A stretch of 64,000 bases of DNA from Paenibacillus tundrae (GTDB taxonomy: Bacteria > Bacillota > Bacilli > Paenibacillales > Paenibacillaceae), in NCBI RefSeq assembly GCF_036884255.1, contig NZ_CP145605.1:1922001-1986000 (forward strand). The letters are read 5' to 3'. Below, piece by piece: positions 54,774-64,000 of this stretch. A model generated the notes under the pieces. It made no database searches, was not told the DNA's origin, and saw only the letters and a program-made list of their open reading frames with translations. A program made the position numbers and the translations under genes. The first letter of the stretch is position 1. Every line of letters begins with the position of its first letter.

Positions 54774-55838
54774 TTATTTATAAAATAAAAAGTGAGTAGG
54801 TACAGGTCTGAGATTTCCATCCGATGGATTGTTGACCACCCGATTGTTCAGAACCAGTGACGAAGATCCACCACCGTCTAGATTATATGCGTCAACGACG
54901 CCAAGCTTGTACAGCCGAGCTTGTAGCTCTTCTAAGGTTGCCCCGGAGCTACCTTTCTCGTTATAACCATCCACTACAATAATCAGTATCTGATCATCCT
55001 TGTAATTGCCGATGACAGTACGTGGAGCCCGCTTAGGGGATACCTTCCATTTAGCAGGGATAGGCGTTTTACGACCATTTTGCAGCAATACAGGTACAAA
55101 CGTAGCTCCAAACTGAGGCTGTAGGCGATCTAGGGAGCCTTTGTCAAAAAACTTGCCACCGACGAGCTTACCTGCATCGTTCAGTCCTACAAAAAATAAA
55201 TCTTTAAAACTAGCCTGAAATCCATTCACATACTTTCCATCCATAACGGTTGTACTTAGAGGATAACGTTTGCCCCCGCTATCAGCGAAGCCGCCCGCAT
55301 TAATTCCAGCAATGGCTCCGGTGCGTCTGACAGCCTGCATGGTCGTCTCTGACTTTCCGGCTTCACTATTGAGAGCCATCTGCATCGCTGTCGGGTCTTT
55401 AAGCTTGATTTTCATTGCATAGCCCTTATAAGTGCCCGGATTAACTCGGTACATCTCGATCGTAAGACGGTCACTGTTGATCCGTTCAAATGGTACGCCC
55501 AGTTTAGACGAGATCCGTTGATTGTAGATCGTCTCTGGGCGAGTGGCTTGTGACGTCGCCTTTTGAACAAGAGCTGACATTGTACTTGTTGTTTGATTGT
55601 ATAATTGCGTTGTCTTTTTAATAGAAGAAGATGTTTGGACGGCAGCTTCTTCAGCCCCCGAAAGATCCTGACGAATAGCTTGGGTTTGAGAAGTAATCGT
55701 CTCTTCCGGCGGCGTGAGTTCCGCTAGACTAGCGGGCTCAAGCGAAGGACGAAACAACAGCAGACAGAGCATAAGTCCAACAAATGGAGCGAGTGCAAGC
55801 ATAAAAAAACGATTAACCTGTTTGACGGGTGTAATCAT
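54774..55838 (-). CDS. Membrane-anchored phosphodiester glycosidase (NAGPA domain)
   Basis: A 354-aa protein. Residues 12-32 form an anchor (FFMLALAPFVGLMLCLLLF), then a Ser/Thr/Gln-rich stalk to about 110, and the NAGPA domain: AIAGINAGGFADSGGKRYPLS, RTVIGNYKDDQILIIVVDGYN, and the signature YNLDGGGSSSLVLNNRV. The start overlaps the stop of the upstream coiled-coil gene (ATGA). It is the paralogue of the secreted protein at 10036, here as membrane-bound form. Confidence 0.85.
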   Translation of the reverse strand: MITPVKQVNRFFMLALAPFVGLMLCLLLFRPSLEPASLAELTPPEETITSQTQAIRQDLSGAEEAAVQTSSSIKKTTQLYNQTTSTMSALVQKATSQATRPETIYNQRISSKLGVPFERINSDRLTIEMYRVNPGTYKGYAMKIKLKDPTAMQMALNSEAGKSETTMQAVRRTGAIAGINAGGFADSGGKRYPLSTTVMDGKYVNGFQASFKDLFFVGLNDAGKLVGGKFFDKGSLDRLQPQFGATFVPVLLQNGRKTPIPAKWKVSPKRAPRTVIGNYKDDQILIIVVDGYNEKGSSGATLEELQARLYKLGVVDAYNLDGGGSSSLVLNNRVVNNPSDGNLRPVPTHFLFYK

Positions 55839-56245
55839 TTGAGCAGATCCATCTTTTTCTGGAGGGTCTCCAGTTGTTTTTTGACTTCGCTCAGTTGGGT
55901 ATACAATTTATTGCTGTTGTCCGTTTTGTCGTTTGCATTGTCCTTGGTGAAATTCAGCAATTCGTTGAAGGATTGCACTTGTCCCTGTAAGTCAGAAACT
56001 TCCTTCGATATCGTTGTTAGCTGCTTTTCATATTCTGATTTCAATGCGTTAATCTGCTGTTGATTATGTGTCTGAAGCTGATCAATCATCTGCCGCTGGA
56101 GATGGTTACTATAATAGTAGGTTCCGATTACTCCGAGTGCAATGAGCACAATCCACATGACCAGAAACAGTTTAATTGAAGAACCGGCCTTGCTTTTGGT
56201 GCTCCGGGTGTGATGGGTGTCAGAAGGTTGAGCAGAAGGTTTCAT
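55835..56245 (-). CDS. Membrane-anchored coiled-coil protein
   Basis: A 136-aa protein: polar N-terminus (1-25), one membrane segment (LFLVMWIVLIALGVIGTYYY), then a long coiled coil (SEYEKQLTTISKEVSDLQGQVQ and QLSEVKKQLETLQKKMDLL) with an Asn/Asp-rich break. It overlaps the phosphodiester glycosidase by four bases, so the two are translated together and may form a complex at the outer face. No catalytic motif seen. Confidence 0.75.
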   Translation of the reverse strand: MKPSAQPSDTHHTRSTKSKAGSSIKLFLVMWIVLIALGVIGTYYYSNHLQRQMIDQLQTHNQQQINALKSEYEKQLTTISKEVSDLQGQVQSFNELLNFTKDNANDKTDNSNKLYTQLSEVKKQLETLQKKMDLLK

Positions 56246-56678
56246 ATCATCACTCCTGGTTATTTATAGGTACTAAAAAAATTCCAATCCTCATTCTATC
56301 ACGCCCCTATTGATTACGCAAAAATGAAATTCTTTCAGTAATAGGATAAAAAGAGATTGCATCGGAAGGAAGTCCTAGGATACAATTTCTTATAGATGCA
56401 ATAAGTAGGAACTTTGGGCAAGTTTTTCGACCTTTTTAGCTAGGAATACAGGAGAATTATACTATATTGTGATCGTAATAGACGGAATAATTGGGATTTT
56501 AGCACAATATAGAACATATGTAGGGCTTGATCAGAGCCTTATCACTTATTTTTCTTCAAATTTCGACATTGTGCAGCGTATGCTTCTTCTATACGTGGAC
56601 TGTCGCAGGCAATGGTGAAGAGTGAAGTCGAAGGATAGAAAAGCAAATTTGTCCAATACATAACCAGGGGGAACAACA
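56246..56678. other. AT-rich gap between divergent genes
   Basis: About 430 bp without a supportable gene. A TTGCAT-N18-TACAAT pair near 56355-56385 could be a promoter for the regulator. An ATTGCAT / ATGCAAT inverted pair is visible, but no more. Confidence 0.4.
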
Positions 56679-57335
56679 ATGAAAAAAGTATGGCAGGTGG
56701 TCATCGTAGATATCCACCCCACCAGCATGCTGGGAACGAAATTAATTTTGGAAGAGCAACAGGATCTGCTGGTACGTGGCATGACTTCGACAGGAACAGA
56801 AGGACTTGAGTTGGTGAAAGCCAATCAGCCTGATCTGGTTCTGATGGATTATCGACTTCCCGAAGGTCAAGCAGATCAATTTATTTCCGAAATAAAAACG
56901 GTATCAGCGCACAGTCATATCGTTATTCTCACGGATGAGGATAATGTGAAGTTATTCCGTCATCTAATGAATCTCGGGGCAAGCGGAATGCTGTCCAAGC
57001 AGGCTTCCCCTAGCCAACTGATTCATCTGATATCTGGACTGCGCGAAGGTTATGTGTCCATGCCGATGGCTTGGTTGACCAGCGCAGAATGGGCGGAGCC
57101 GATTGAATCAAGAGCGGAAGAATTCATCGTAGATTTGACGGAAACCGAAAATTTTATTATGGAAAGAATTGTTCAAGGGGTAACCTATGATAAAATAGCG
57201 AGTGAGATCAACGTTAGCCGTCGTTCGATCGACAACTATTTGCGTAAAATCTATGTGAAGCTAGACGTGAGCAGTAGAGCGCAAGCTATCGAGCGGTATG
57301 CGTTGTGTGCCAGACAGACCAAATCCATCTCTTGA
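56679..57335 (+). CDS. Orphan NarL-type response regulator with altered acidic pocket
   Basis: A 218-aa LuxR-type regulator similar in layout to ComA (HP..MLGTKLILE). Phospho-Asp D57 (LVLMDYRLP), T85 and K107 are present, but the second acidic-pocket residue is Ile (VVIVDIHP: D11, I12), which in typical receivers is Asp or Glu. C-terminal HTH: ENFIMERIVQGVTYDKIASEINVSRRSIDNYLRKIY. No kinase is adjacent. It may be phosphorylated weakly or act without phosphorylation. Confidence 0.85.
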   Translation: MKKVWQVVIVDIHPTSMLGTKLILEEQQDLLVRGMTSTGTEGLELVKANQPDLVLMDYRLPEGQADQFISEIKTVSAHSHIVILTDEDNVKLFRHLMNLGASGMLSKQASPSQLIHLISGLREGYVSMPMAWLTSAEWAEPIESRAEEFIVDLTETENFIMERIVQGVTYDKIASEINVSRRSIDNYLRKIYVKLDVSSRAQAIERYALCARQTKSIS

Positions 57336-57479
57336 TGAGCCGCATTTCATGACTCTCGCGTTCTAGGATTCGTTAAGTGACATGTACAATCGTCATATTC
57401 TATGTTTTATTGGAATAGGTTGTAGTGGCTACGAGCTATGTGCATAGTTCGGAATAGGGACGAAAGGAGAACGAGACCA

Positions 57480-58703
57480 ATGAGATATTTCTTCGCCTCC
57501 CGTACAAACAGACTGTTGTCTTCACCGCTCAGGGATATTCGCAAAATGTCTGACAAGGATTATTTCATTTCTCTAGCGGAGGAGTTGCCAGCAGAGGAAT
57601 TGTTCCCATTTAAACTGCTGGAAGAGGCGGCTGTGTCTGTATTTAGTTCGGGTCCCTCTGCGCTTCAGTATGGTGAACCGGCTGGATACAGACCCCTAAG
57701 AGAGTGGCTGGACAAGGATTGGAACACTCGCAAAGGCATACGAACAGTTCCGGAGCAGATATTATTAACGACTGGAACGCAGCAGGCCATTGATCTCGTC
57801 ATGAGATTGCTGCTAGAGCCAGGGGATTCTGTTCTAGTTGAACACCCCACATCTCCAGGCTGCCTCGAAGTTTTGGAGATGCAAGGAGCCACCATTGTGC
57901 CTGTGATGGGCGACTCTGACGGAATATTGCCAGATCAATTGGAACGCCATATGCAGCAGGTGAGGCCGAAGCTGCTTTTTGCTGCACCTAGCTTCTGTAA
58001 TCCTACGGGTACGTTGTGGAGCTTGGAACGACGGGAGGCGGTATTGGACTTATGTTCTCGTTATGGTGTGCTGCTTGTAGAGGATGATTCGTACGGTGAA
58101 TTGCATTTTGATGGCCTTCAGACCGAGGATTTCTATCGCAAATACCCATCACTCTTCGCATTGGATACAGCAGATCAGGGTGGACATGTCTTGTACATTG
58201 GTTCGTTCAGCAAAACGGTTGCGCCAGCCTTACGCACAGGATGGGCTGCAGGTCATCCTGCTCTAATTCAGGCGATGGCATCGGTTAAACGGATTGCAGA
58301 TGGACAATCCAGCCCAATGAATCAGCGATTGTTGTATCAACTATTAGCACATTCTCCTTTTCGCTGGACGGATCATTTATCCTTGTTGAACCGGGAATAC
58401 AAAACCAGGCTGAAATTGATGCTGGAATTGTTGAAAAGGCCTGGCTGGAAGGGTTCCAATTACGATATACCCCGAGGGGGCATGTATCTATGGGTGGAAT
58501 TACCTGAAGGATTGGATAGCGGGGCATTGCTTAGAGCAGCTCTGTTAAAAGGTGTATCTTTTCTACCGGGTTCTCTCTGTTCTACAGGAGAACAAGATCA
58601 TCGTCATATTCGATTGAACTTCAGTCATCCCGGTCGAGATGAGCTGTTACTTGGCATGAACCTAATCAGCGAGTCCATCGCCGAATTTACGGCACGTAGT
58701 TAA
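57480..58703 (+). CDS. MocR-like PLP aminotransferase, without the GntR domain
   Basis: A 407-aa aminotransferase. Motifs TTGTQQAIDLVMRLLLEPGD, PSFCNPTGTLWS, VLLVEDDSYGEL and PLP-Lys in YIGSFSKTVAPALRTGW near residue 244, as in MocR/GabR C-terminal domains and 2-aminoadipate transaminases. The normal N-terminal winged-helix is absent; it begins MRYFFASRTNRLLSS. ATG 57480 follows AAAGGAGA. The substrate is unknown. Confidence 0.83.
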   Translation: MRYFFASRTNRLLSSPLRDIRKMSDKDYFISLAEELPAEELFPFKLLEEAAVSVFSSGPSALQYGEPAGYRPLREWLDKDWNTRKGIRTVPEQILLTTGTQQAIDLVMRLLLEPGDSVLVEHPTSPGCLEVLEMQGATIVPVMGDSDGILPDQLERHMQQVRPKLLFAAPSFCNPTGTLWSLERREAVLDLCSRYGVLLVEDDSYGELHFDGLQTEDFYRKYPSLFALDTADQGGHVLYIGSFSKTVAPALRTGWAAGHPALIQAMASVKRIADGQSSPMNQRLLYQLLAHSPFRWTDHLSLLNREYKTRLKLMLELLKRPGWKGSNYDIPRGGMYLWVELPEGLDSGALLRAALLKGVSFLPGSLCSTGEQDHRHIRLNFSHPGRDELLLGMNLISESIAEFTARS

Positions 58704-58823
58704 TTACACAGTAGAATAAATACAATTTATATAGTGAAGCAAAATATTGGATCTGCACCTGAGATGGTCGTTACACGTACATTTCAGGCTGCGGGTTCTA
58801 TTCCGTCCAAAGTAATTACGTTA

Positions 58824-58852
58824 TTGCATCCACTAACATTTTTATATATAAT
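58824..58852 (+). promoter_or_regulatory. Promoter of azoR
   Basis: TTGCAT-N17-TATAAT, perfect -10. A small AGTGC/GCACT hairpin lies before the gene. Confidence 0.5.
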
Positions 58853-58947
58853 GTGTATTAATAAGTTGTGCTCTTATAAATAGGGGCGGCAATTTTAATT
58901 TAGTGCCTATCGCACTTATCATTTTAAATTAACGGGGGAAACCAAAC

Positions 58948-59574
58948 ATGGCTAATATTTTATTTGTTAAAGCAAACGACCGCCCTGCGGATCAAGCAGT
59001 GAGCGTTAAATTGTATGATGCATTCTTGAGTGCATACAAAGAATCCCACCCAGGTGACACAGTTACTGAGTTGGATCTTTACAATACAGATATCCCTTAC
59101 TATGGTAACGACGTAATTACTGGTGGTTACAAAGCAGCTAACGGTATCGAAGCAACTCCAGCAGAACAAAAAGCAGCTGCACTTGCTGCACAATTGCAAG
59201 ATCAATTTTTGGCAGCTGACAAAGTTGTATTTGCATTCCCGCTCTGGAACTTCACAGTTCCTGCTCCATTGGTGAACTACATCTCTTACCTGAGCCAAGC
59301 TGGTAAAATGTTCAAATACACTGCTGAAGGCCCTGTAGGTCTGGTTGGCGACAAAAAAGTAGCATTGTTGAACGCACGTGGTGGCGTATATTCTGTAGAG
59401 CCTATGGCTTCTGTAGAAATGTCCGTTAAATATGTAACCAACGTATTGAACTTCTGGGGTATTCAAAACCCTGAATTGGTTATCGTTGAAGGACACAACG
59501 CTTCCCCTGATAACTCCGAAAATATCGTTAACGCTGGTTTGAAACTGGCTGCTGAAGTAGCTAACAGCTTCTAA
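58948..59574 (+). CDS. azoR: FMN-dependent NADH-azoreductase
   Basis: A 208-aa flavodoxin-fold quinone/azo reductase. FMN-binding signature ILFVKANDRPADQAVSVKLYDAFLSAYK, then AFPLWNFTVPAPLVNYISYLSQAGKMF, and NARGGVYS. It reduces quinones and azo compounds, protecting against thiol stress. Codon use is strongly biased. It has a good ribosome site (ACGGGGGAA), its own promoter and a terminator. Confidence 0.93.
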   Translation: MANILFVKANDRPADQAVSVKLYDAFLSAYKESHPGDTVTELDLYNTDIPYYGNDVITGGYKAANGIEATPAEQKAAALAAQLQDQFLAADKVVFAFPLWNFTVPAPLVNYISYLSQAGKMFKYTAEGPVGLVGDKKVALLNARGGVYSVEPMASVEMSVKYVTNVLNFWGIQNPELVIVEGHNASPDNSENIVNAGLKLAAEVANSF

Positions 59575-59594
59575 TTCAGTCGATATGCAATGCA

Positions 59595-59637
59595 GAGAGC
59601 CTGTCTTTCCTATGAGGAAACGACAGGCTCTTTTTTT
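59595..59637 (+). terminator. Terminator after azoR
   Basis: Stem AGAGCCTGTC / GACAGGCTCT with TTTTTTT. Confidence 0.9.
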
Positions 59638-59708
59638 ATAAATGCCACAGCAATATGCGGCTATTATCATCGTGGTTGAACATACGAGTGGGAGAATCTT
59701 CCCACAGT

Positions 59709-60557
59709 TCAGTCATTTTTTTGGATTACATAAGATAACATGTCTTCGGCGACGTGCTCCAGCTCCTGTTCCCCCTCATTAGAGAAGGAGTTCTCTGAAT
59801 CAGAGCTCCATTCCAATTCATTCATGCGAAGTTCAAGCAGCTCCTGTTGGTCAAGCATATGTGCGTGTGCTGTAAGAGCCTCAATTCCCTTAACGGTAAG
59901 GATGTACTTTCCCCGAGATACTCGTTCGAACCAGCCATAATAATTCTTCTGTAGGATCGATGCGGTCGAACCCACTCCTGTCTGTTTAGCGATAATCGCT
60001 GGTGAAGCTTCACCTTCATTCCTTAATGCAGTAGCAACACGTAATGCTTTTTCGCGGTAAGCCGTCATTAAGGGTTGGCGTGTACTGCCTCCTGTATTGT
60101 AGTCTCCGGTACGTTCGTCGAATTCTCTTAGCAGCCGTTGCCGTCTAACGCCGCCTTTACGAGAAGATGAAGGGAGCGCATGATTTAGTATGATGGGTTC
60201 ACAGAGGACATCAATCAGAGGCGATTTGGTTTTGAAGAATGTAACAGCAATTAAACCAAGTCCTAGTTTATTGCAGACTGCGGTCAGTTCACTCCAGCGT
60301 TGGTTCACCGCGCCTCGTTTACTACGGTTACGTTCTACCGCCAAATATACATTCGGACTTAGTTTCAATCGTTGCATACCTTGTAGTAGGAGAGAGAGGT
60401 TGAAGGACTTTTTCATCTCCACGATTAGAGGCACGTCCTCATTAGCCCTAATACCAACCAGATCACAATGCTTCACTTCGGCTCTCACGGTATACCCCCG
60501 CTTCTCGAAGAATGCCTTTATTGGCGGATATAATTCGGTTTCGTATTGAATAGCCAT
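59709..60557 (-). CDS. DUF2161 protein, predicted PD-(D/E)xK nuclease-like
   Basis: A 282-aa protein. N-terminal part: ETELYPPIKAFFEKRGYTVRAEVKHCDLVGIRANEDVPLIVEMKKSFNLSLLLQ, with the Glu, Asp (CDLVGI) and E-x-K (VEMKK) of the restriction-endonuclease fold. The C-terminal part contains a winged-helix-like segment (ASILQKNYYGWFERVSRGKYILT). Biological role unknown. It is convergent with azoR and stands between azoR and prkA. Confidence 0.8.
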   Translation of the reverse strand: MAIQYETELYPPIKAFFEKRGYTVRAEVKHCDLVGIRANEDVPLIVEMKKSFNLSLLLQGMQRLKLSPNVYLAVERNRSKRGAVNQRWSELTAVCNKLGLGLIAVTFFKTKSPLIDVLCEPIILNHALPSSSRKGGVRRQRLLREFDERTGDYNTGGSTRQPLMTAYREKALRVATALRNEGEASPAIIAKQTGVGSTASILQKNYYGWFERVSRGKYILTVKGIEALTAHAHMLDQQELLELRMNELEWSSDSENSFSNEGEQELEHVAEDMLSYVIQKND

Positions 60558-60916
60558 CCTCGCCGCTCCTTTCCTGTGAAGCTCTTCTGCCTTGCTAAGT
60601 GCTGTCCGTTTTCCTGAATTAGAACCTTTATTATAGCATATCCGTTCTTTTTTTTCTGAGGGTCAAGATGTCTGATAGAACAAGGAATGGGTAAAATTAA
60701 GAGCTGTGAATTGAAAAAAAGAGGTCAACTTATCCAATTTGCCGCATAGGTATGTAATACACTTTTCACAACAATATCAGTCGTTTGGACAGAGGGTGGC
60801 GGGACTAATCCGGACCGCAGATGGGTATTCAAGCAGGAGCCGCAATTCTATTGATTTCTTCATACCATTCGGAATGGTTGACAATCACACTAAAGGAGCC
60901 ATGGGAGGTACCAAGC

Positions 60917-62812
60917 ATGAATATTTTTGAACGCGTTGCGGAACATCGGGCAGAGAGTGACCGTTTGTCATGGAACGGAACATTTGAGGATTACATCGCA
61001 CTGCTGAGAGAAGATCCGACTCCGGCAATGACGGCTCACGCACGAGTGTATCAGATGATTGAATCATTCGGCGTGGAAGAAGTGGGTGGACAAAAACGAT
61101 ACAAGTTTTTTGAACAAGAGATTTTTGGCTTGGATCGTTCCATTGAGAAGCTAGTCGAAGAATACTTCCATTCAGCAGCACGCCGATTGGATGTACGTAA
61201 ACGGATATTATTACTTATGGGACCCGTCAGCGGAGGTAAATCGACGCTGGTGACGTTACTGAAGCGTGGCTTGGAGAAGTTCTCCCGTACAGAAAAGGGT
61301 GCGGTGTACGCCATTGAGGGATGCCCAATGCATGAGGAGCCTTTACATCTCATTCCACTGGAGCTTCGTCCAGAAGTAGAGAAGGAAATAGGTGTTCGAA
61401 TTGAAGGCAACCTATGCCCTTCCTGCCAGATGCGGCTTCGCACAGAATACGGCGGAGATATTAGCCGCGTGAAGGTGGAACGCGTCATCATTTCGGAAGA
61501 TAACCGGGTAGGGATCGGAACATTCAGTCCATCGGATCCGAAATCCCAGGATATCGCAGACCTCACAGGAAGCATCGACTTCTCCACAATAACTGAGTTT
61601 GGTTCAGAGTCTGACCCGCGTGCTTATCGATTCGACGGGGAATTAAATAAAGCAAACCGGGGACTCATGGAGTTCCAGGAGATGCTGAAATGTGATGAGA
61701 AATTCCTCTGGAATTTGTTATCGTTAACGCAAGAGGGTAACTTCAAGGCTGGACGATTTGCGTTAATCAGTGCGGATGAAATGATTGTCGCACATACGAA
61801 TGAATCAGAGTACAAATCGTTTATTTCCAACAAAAAGAACGAGGCGCTGCAGTCCCGGATGATTGTAATGCCAATTCCTTACAATCTGAAGGTGTCTGAG
61901 GAAGAGAAAATTTATGAGAAACTCATTCAACAAAGTGACATGAAGCATGTTCACATTGCGCCGCATGCTCTGCGGACAGCAGCCATTTTCTCGATACTTA
62001 CACGTTTGAAAGAAACCAAGAAACAAGGCATGGATCTGGTTAAGAAAATGCGGATGTATGATGGTGAGGAAGTTGAAGGGTACAAGGAAGCAGATTTGCG
62101 TGAAATGCAGAATGAGTATTTGGATGAGGGGATGTCGGGAATCGATCCGCGGTACGTCATCAACCGGATATCCAGTGCTTTGATTAAGCAAAATCTTCAG
62201 TGCATTAACGCGCTGGATATTCTTCGGGCAATCAAGGACGGTCTGGATCAGCATGCTTCTATCTCCAAAGAAGAGCGTGAGCGCTATCTAAACTTTATTG
62301 CTCTGGCTCGCAAAGAATACGACGAGCTTGCCAAGAAAGAGGTACAAAAAGCGTTTGTTTATTCATTCGAGGAGTCTGCAAGAACATTGTTTGAGAACTA
62401 CCTTGATAATATCGAAGCTTTTTGCAATTGGTCCAAAATTCGAGATCCATTAACAGATGAGGAAATGGATCCGGATGAGCGTTTGATGCGTTCGATTGAG
62501 GAGCAGATTGGCATTTCTGAAAATGCGAAAAAAGCATTCCGGGAAGAGATTTTGATCCGAATCTCGGCATATTCCCGCAAGGAGCGCAAGTTCGAATATA
62601 GCAGCCATGACCGTCTGCGTGAAGCGATCGAGAAAAAGCTGTTTGCCGATCTGAAGGACATTGTCAAAATTACGACATCAACGAAGACTCCGGATGCGAC
62701 ACAATTAAAACGAATGAATGAAGTCATTAAGCGATTAATTGAGGAACATGGTTACACTGCGACGAGTGCCAATGAGTTGCTGCGCTATGTGGGTAGTTTA
62801 TTGAATCGCTGA
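60917..62812 (+). CDS. prkA: PrkA serine protein kinase
   Basis: A 631-aa protein, the same length as Bacillus PrkA. An AAA-like N-domain has the P-loop GPVSGGKST near residue 100, with a Cys pair (LCPSC) further on, and a C-terminal kinase-like domain with many Lys/Glu helices. PrkA is a sporulation-linked kinase or AAA+ protease-like protein. Start ATG 60917 follows GGGAGG. It is usually under sporulation sigma factors; a spoVR-type partner is not next to it. Confidence 0.94.
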   Translation: MNIFERVAEHRAESDRLSWNGTFEDYIALLREDPTPAMTAHARVYQMIESFGVEEVGGQKRYKFFEQEIFGLDRSIEKLVEEYFHSAARRLDVRKRILLLMGPVSGGKSTLVTLLKRGLEKFSRTEKGAVYAIEGCPMHEEPLHLIPLELRPEVEKEIGVRIEGNLCPSCQMRLRTEYGGDISRVKVERVIISEDNRVGIGTFSPSDPKSQDIADLTGSIDFSTITEFGSESDPRAYRFDGELNKANRGLMEFQEMLKCDEKFLWNLLSLTQEGNFKAGRFALISADEMIVAHTNESEYKSFISNKKNEALQSRMIVMPIPYNLKVSEEEKIYEKLIQQSDMKHVHIAPHALRTAAIFSILTRLKETKKQGMDLVKKMRMYDGEEVEGYKEADLREMQNEYLDEGMSGIDPRYVINRISSALIKQNLQCINALDILRAIKDGLDQHASISKEERERYLNFIALARKEYDELAKKEVQKAFVYSFEESARTLFENYLDNIEAFCNWSKIRDPLTDEEMDPDERLMRSIEEQIGISENAKKAFREEILIRISAYSRKERKFEYSSHDRLREAIEKKLFADLKDIVKITTSTKTPDATQLKRMNEVIKRLIEEHGYTATSANELLRYVGSLLNR

Positions 62813-62835
62813 CCGAATATCAGACCATTCCGGAT

Positions 62836-62890
62836 CAGGCTCTTAATGCCTGCTGTGAGGCTCCTTCACGGCAGGATTGAGAGCCTTTTT
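62836..62890 (+). terminator. Terminator after prkA
   Basis: Arms AGGCTCTTAATGCCTGC / GCAGGATTGAGAGCCTT with TTTTT. Confidence 0.85.
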
Positions 62891-63055
62891 ACATGCTTTA
62901 CATAGAAATGAAGTGAGTTTAATCACAATCCTGTACAAAATTATGACAAAATAGTTCTAATGGTTTATGAAAAAGTAGGTCATTTAGTCTATAATCTATA
63001 CAATATTTAGAAATTCAAGTTTTTTATTGGTTACTAAGGAGTCGATTACATCACT

Positions 63056-64000
63056 ATGAGTATTGCTGCAGCAAGACAGAAACAACTCGATTATATTGGA
63101 CTGACAAGCAAAGATTTGCAATTACTTGCCGCTCACCGGCCAGTCTTTGAGAAAGTGGTAAATGAAGTTGTTGATCACTTTTACAGACATGTAGGCAACT
63201 ATCCTGAACTGGTGGATCTGATTGCTCGATTCTCTAACATTGACCGATTAAAAGAAACACAACGGATGTATTGGTTATCCATGACGGACGGTATCGTGGA
63301 TGACGCTTATATTAATCAACGTATTGAGATTGGGTTGGTACACTCACGAATTGGATTGTCTGAAGATTATTATCTAGGTACATATATGGTCTATCTCGAT
63401 ATTGCGACAACCATTTTCCAGCAGGTCATTCCTGAGTCATGGCATCCCATCATTCAAGCACTTAGCAAAATGTTCAATCTAGATTCTCAGCTTGTACTGG
63501 AAGCCTATGAGAAAAAAGAAAAAGAAAAGCTGCATCATCTTGCGGCGGATCAACAAAATACGTTGCTGGCCATTACGCAAATTACACAACAGCTGACAGG
63601 GATGATCAGTGAACTGAATGAAAATGCTCGAGCGATCTCTGATGTGGCTATGCAAACGGCAGCTTCCCAGGATCAAGCACATGAACTGCTGGAAGAGTTA
63701 ACAGGAGAAATACATCAGATCGGTAAGATGGGGGAGCTCATCCGCGAAATTTCAGATCAGAGTCACCTTGTTGGATTGAATGCAGCAATTGAAGCTGCAC
63801 ATGCTGGGGAGTTCGGTCGTGGCTTCGAAGTTGTCGCAAGTGAGGTGCGTAAGCTTGCAGCGAGTTCTCGTGATGCACAAGGAAAGATTCAGGCTAATCT
63901 AGAGCAGATTATGAAGAAACTAAGTCATGTACAGAAGGAATCAGAACATACGTCTCAGGGGGCACGCAGTCAAGCGTCCCGTTCTCAAGAGCTGGCTGTG
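63056..64000 (+). CDS. hemAT: Globin-coupled methyl-accepting protein HemAT (partial)
   Basis: The first 315 residues of a soluble oxygen sensor; the window ends inside. The globin-like domain spans about 1-170 ([15 protein letters not shown], then [23 protein letters not shown] with the proximal His near 96). The MCP signalling domain begins near 190, with [38 protein letters not shown]. There is no membrane segment. AAGGAG precedes the ATG with long (14 bases) spacing. Confidence 0.93.
   Translation, partial: MSIAAARQKQLDYIGLTSKDLQLLAAHRPVFEKVVNEVVDHFYRHVGNYPELVDLIARFSNIDRLKETQRMYWLSMTDGIVDDAYINQRIEIGLVHSRIGLSEDYYLGTYMVYLDIATTIFQQVIPESWHPIIQALSKMFNLDSQLVLEAYEKKEKEKLHHLAADQQNTLLAITQITQQLTGMISELNENARAISDVAMQTAASQDQAHELLEELTGEIHQIGKMGELIREISDQSHLVGLNAAIEAAHAGEFGRGFEVVASEVRKLAASSRDAQGKIQANLEQIMKKLSHVQKESEHTSQGARSQASRSQELAV

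Noticed and set aside
58960..59670. 236-aa frame opposite azoR
   Set aside because: Composition (Cys, Phe, Val-rich) and position fit a mirror of azoR codons; its start lies in the azoR terminator region.

Overview
The window looks like a chromosomal segment of a Paenibacillus-type, spore-forming, low-to-mid-GC Bacillota. Support comes from strong AGGAGG ribosome sites with frequent GTG/TTG starts, many U-tailed terminator hairpins, T-box and S-box leaders, a Spo0E-like phosphatase, CotF-like coat proteins, a YtxC-like protein, PrkA, an AbrB-like regulator, liaFSR and a complete transsulfuration operon. No rRNA, tRNA, CRISPR array, prophage or complete insertion sequence is visible.

Layout. 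1-4.1 kb: FAD oxidoreductase divergent from two CotF-like genes, then an alaR-alaT pair. 4.2-9 kb: Spo0E-like protein, a lipoprotein, cobU, DedA protein, PduO-type cobalamin adenosyltransferase, RluA pseudouridine synthase, ArsC/Spx-like protein. 9-15 kb: 5'-3' exonuclease overlapping a secreted phosphodiester glycosidase, MOSC protein, ROK sugar kinase, HRDC protein, corA with a long GC-rich structured leader. 15.4-19.1 kb: promoter, SAM riboswitch and metA-metI-metC. 19.5-25.8 kb: mqnC, aldo/keto reductase, Zn-dehydrogenase, YitT protein, khtT-khtU K+/H+ antiporter. 26-31.3 kb: unknown membrane protein, ytxC, T-box plus thrS, 3D-domain protein, a small repeat protein. 31.5-38.4 kb: envelope stress block: liaFSR, htrA protease, OmpR-type regulator and kinase. 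38.5-44.6 kb: ispH, aroF, a GSI-beta glutamine synthetase with a GlnR/TnrA-type box, serC, trmL. 44.8-46.1 kb: abrB-like gene and a serine hydrolase. 46.2-54.4 kb: a glycan-use cluster (esterase, two permeases, binding lipoprotein, GH3 enzyme, LacI regulator) with a promoter, paired operators and a cre-like site. 54.5-64 kb: an undescribed 34-aa membrane peptide, a second phosphodiester glycosidase with a coiled-coil partner, a response regulator with an altered acidic pocket, a stand-alone MocR-like aminotransferase, azoreductase, DUF2161 nuclease-like protein, prkA and a truncated hemAT.

How they work together. The met operon takes homoserine to homocysteine under SAM control. The glycan cluster imports an oligosaccharide, probably removes acyl groups and hydrolyses it in the cytosol. 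liaFSR, htrA and the neighbouring two-component pair handle envelope stress.

The most unusual features are a dispersed family of related intergenic repeats (five copies, some with inverted ends) that lies beside or inside several operons, the structured leader of corA, and the 34-aa membrane peptide that has its own ribosome site, -10 element and terminator. Starts were chosen by ribosome-site spacing; coordinates of RNA elements are approximate by a few bases.
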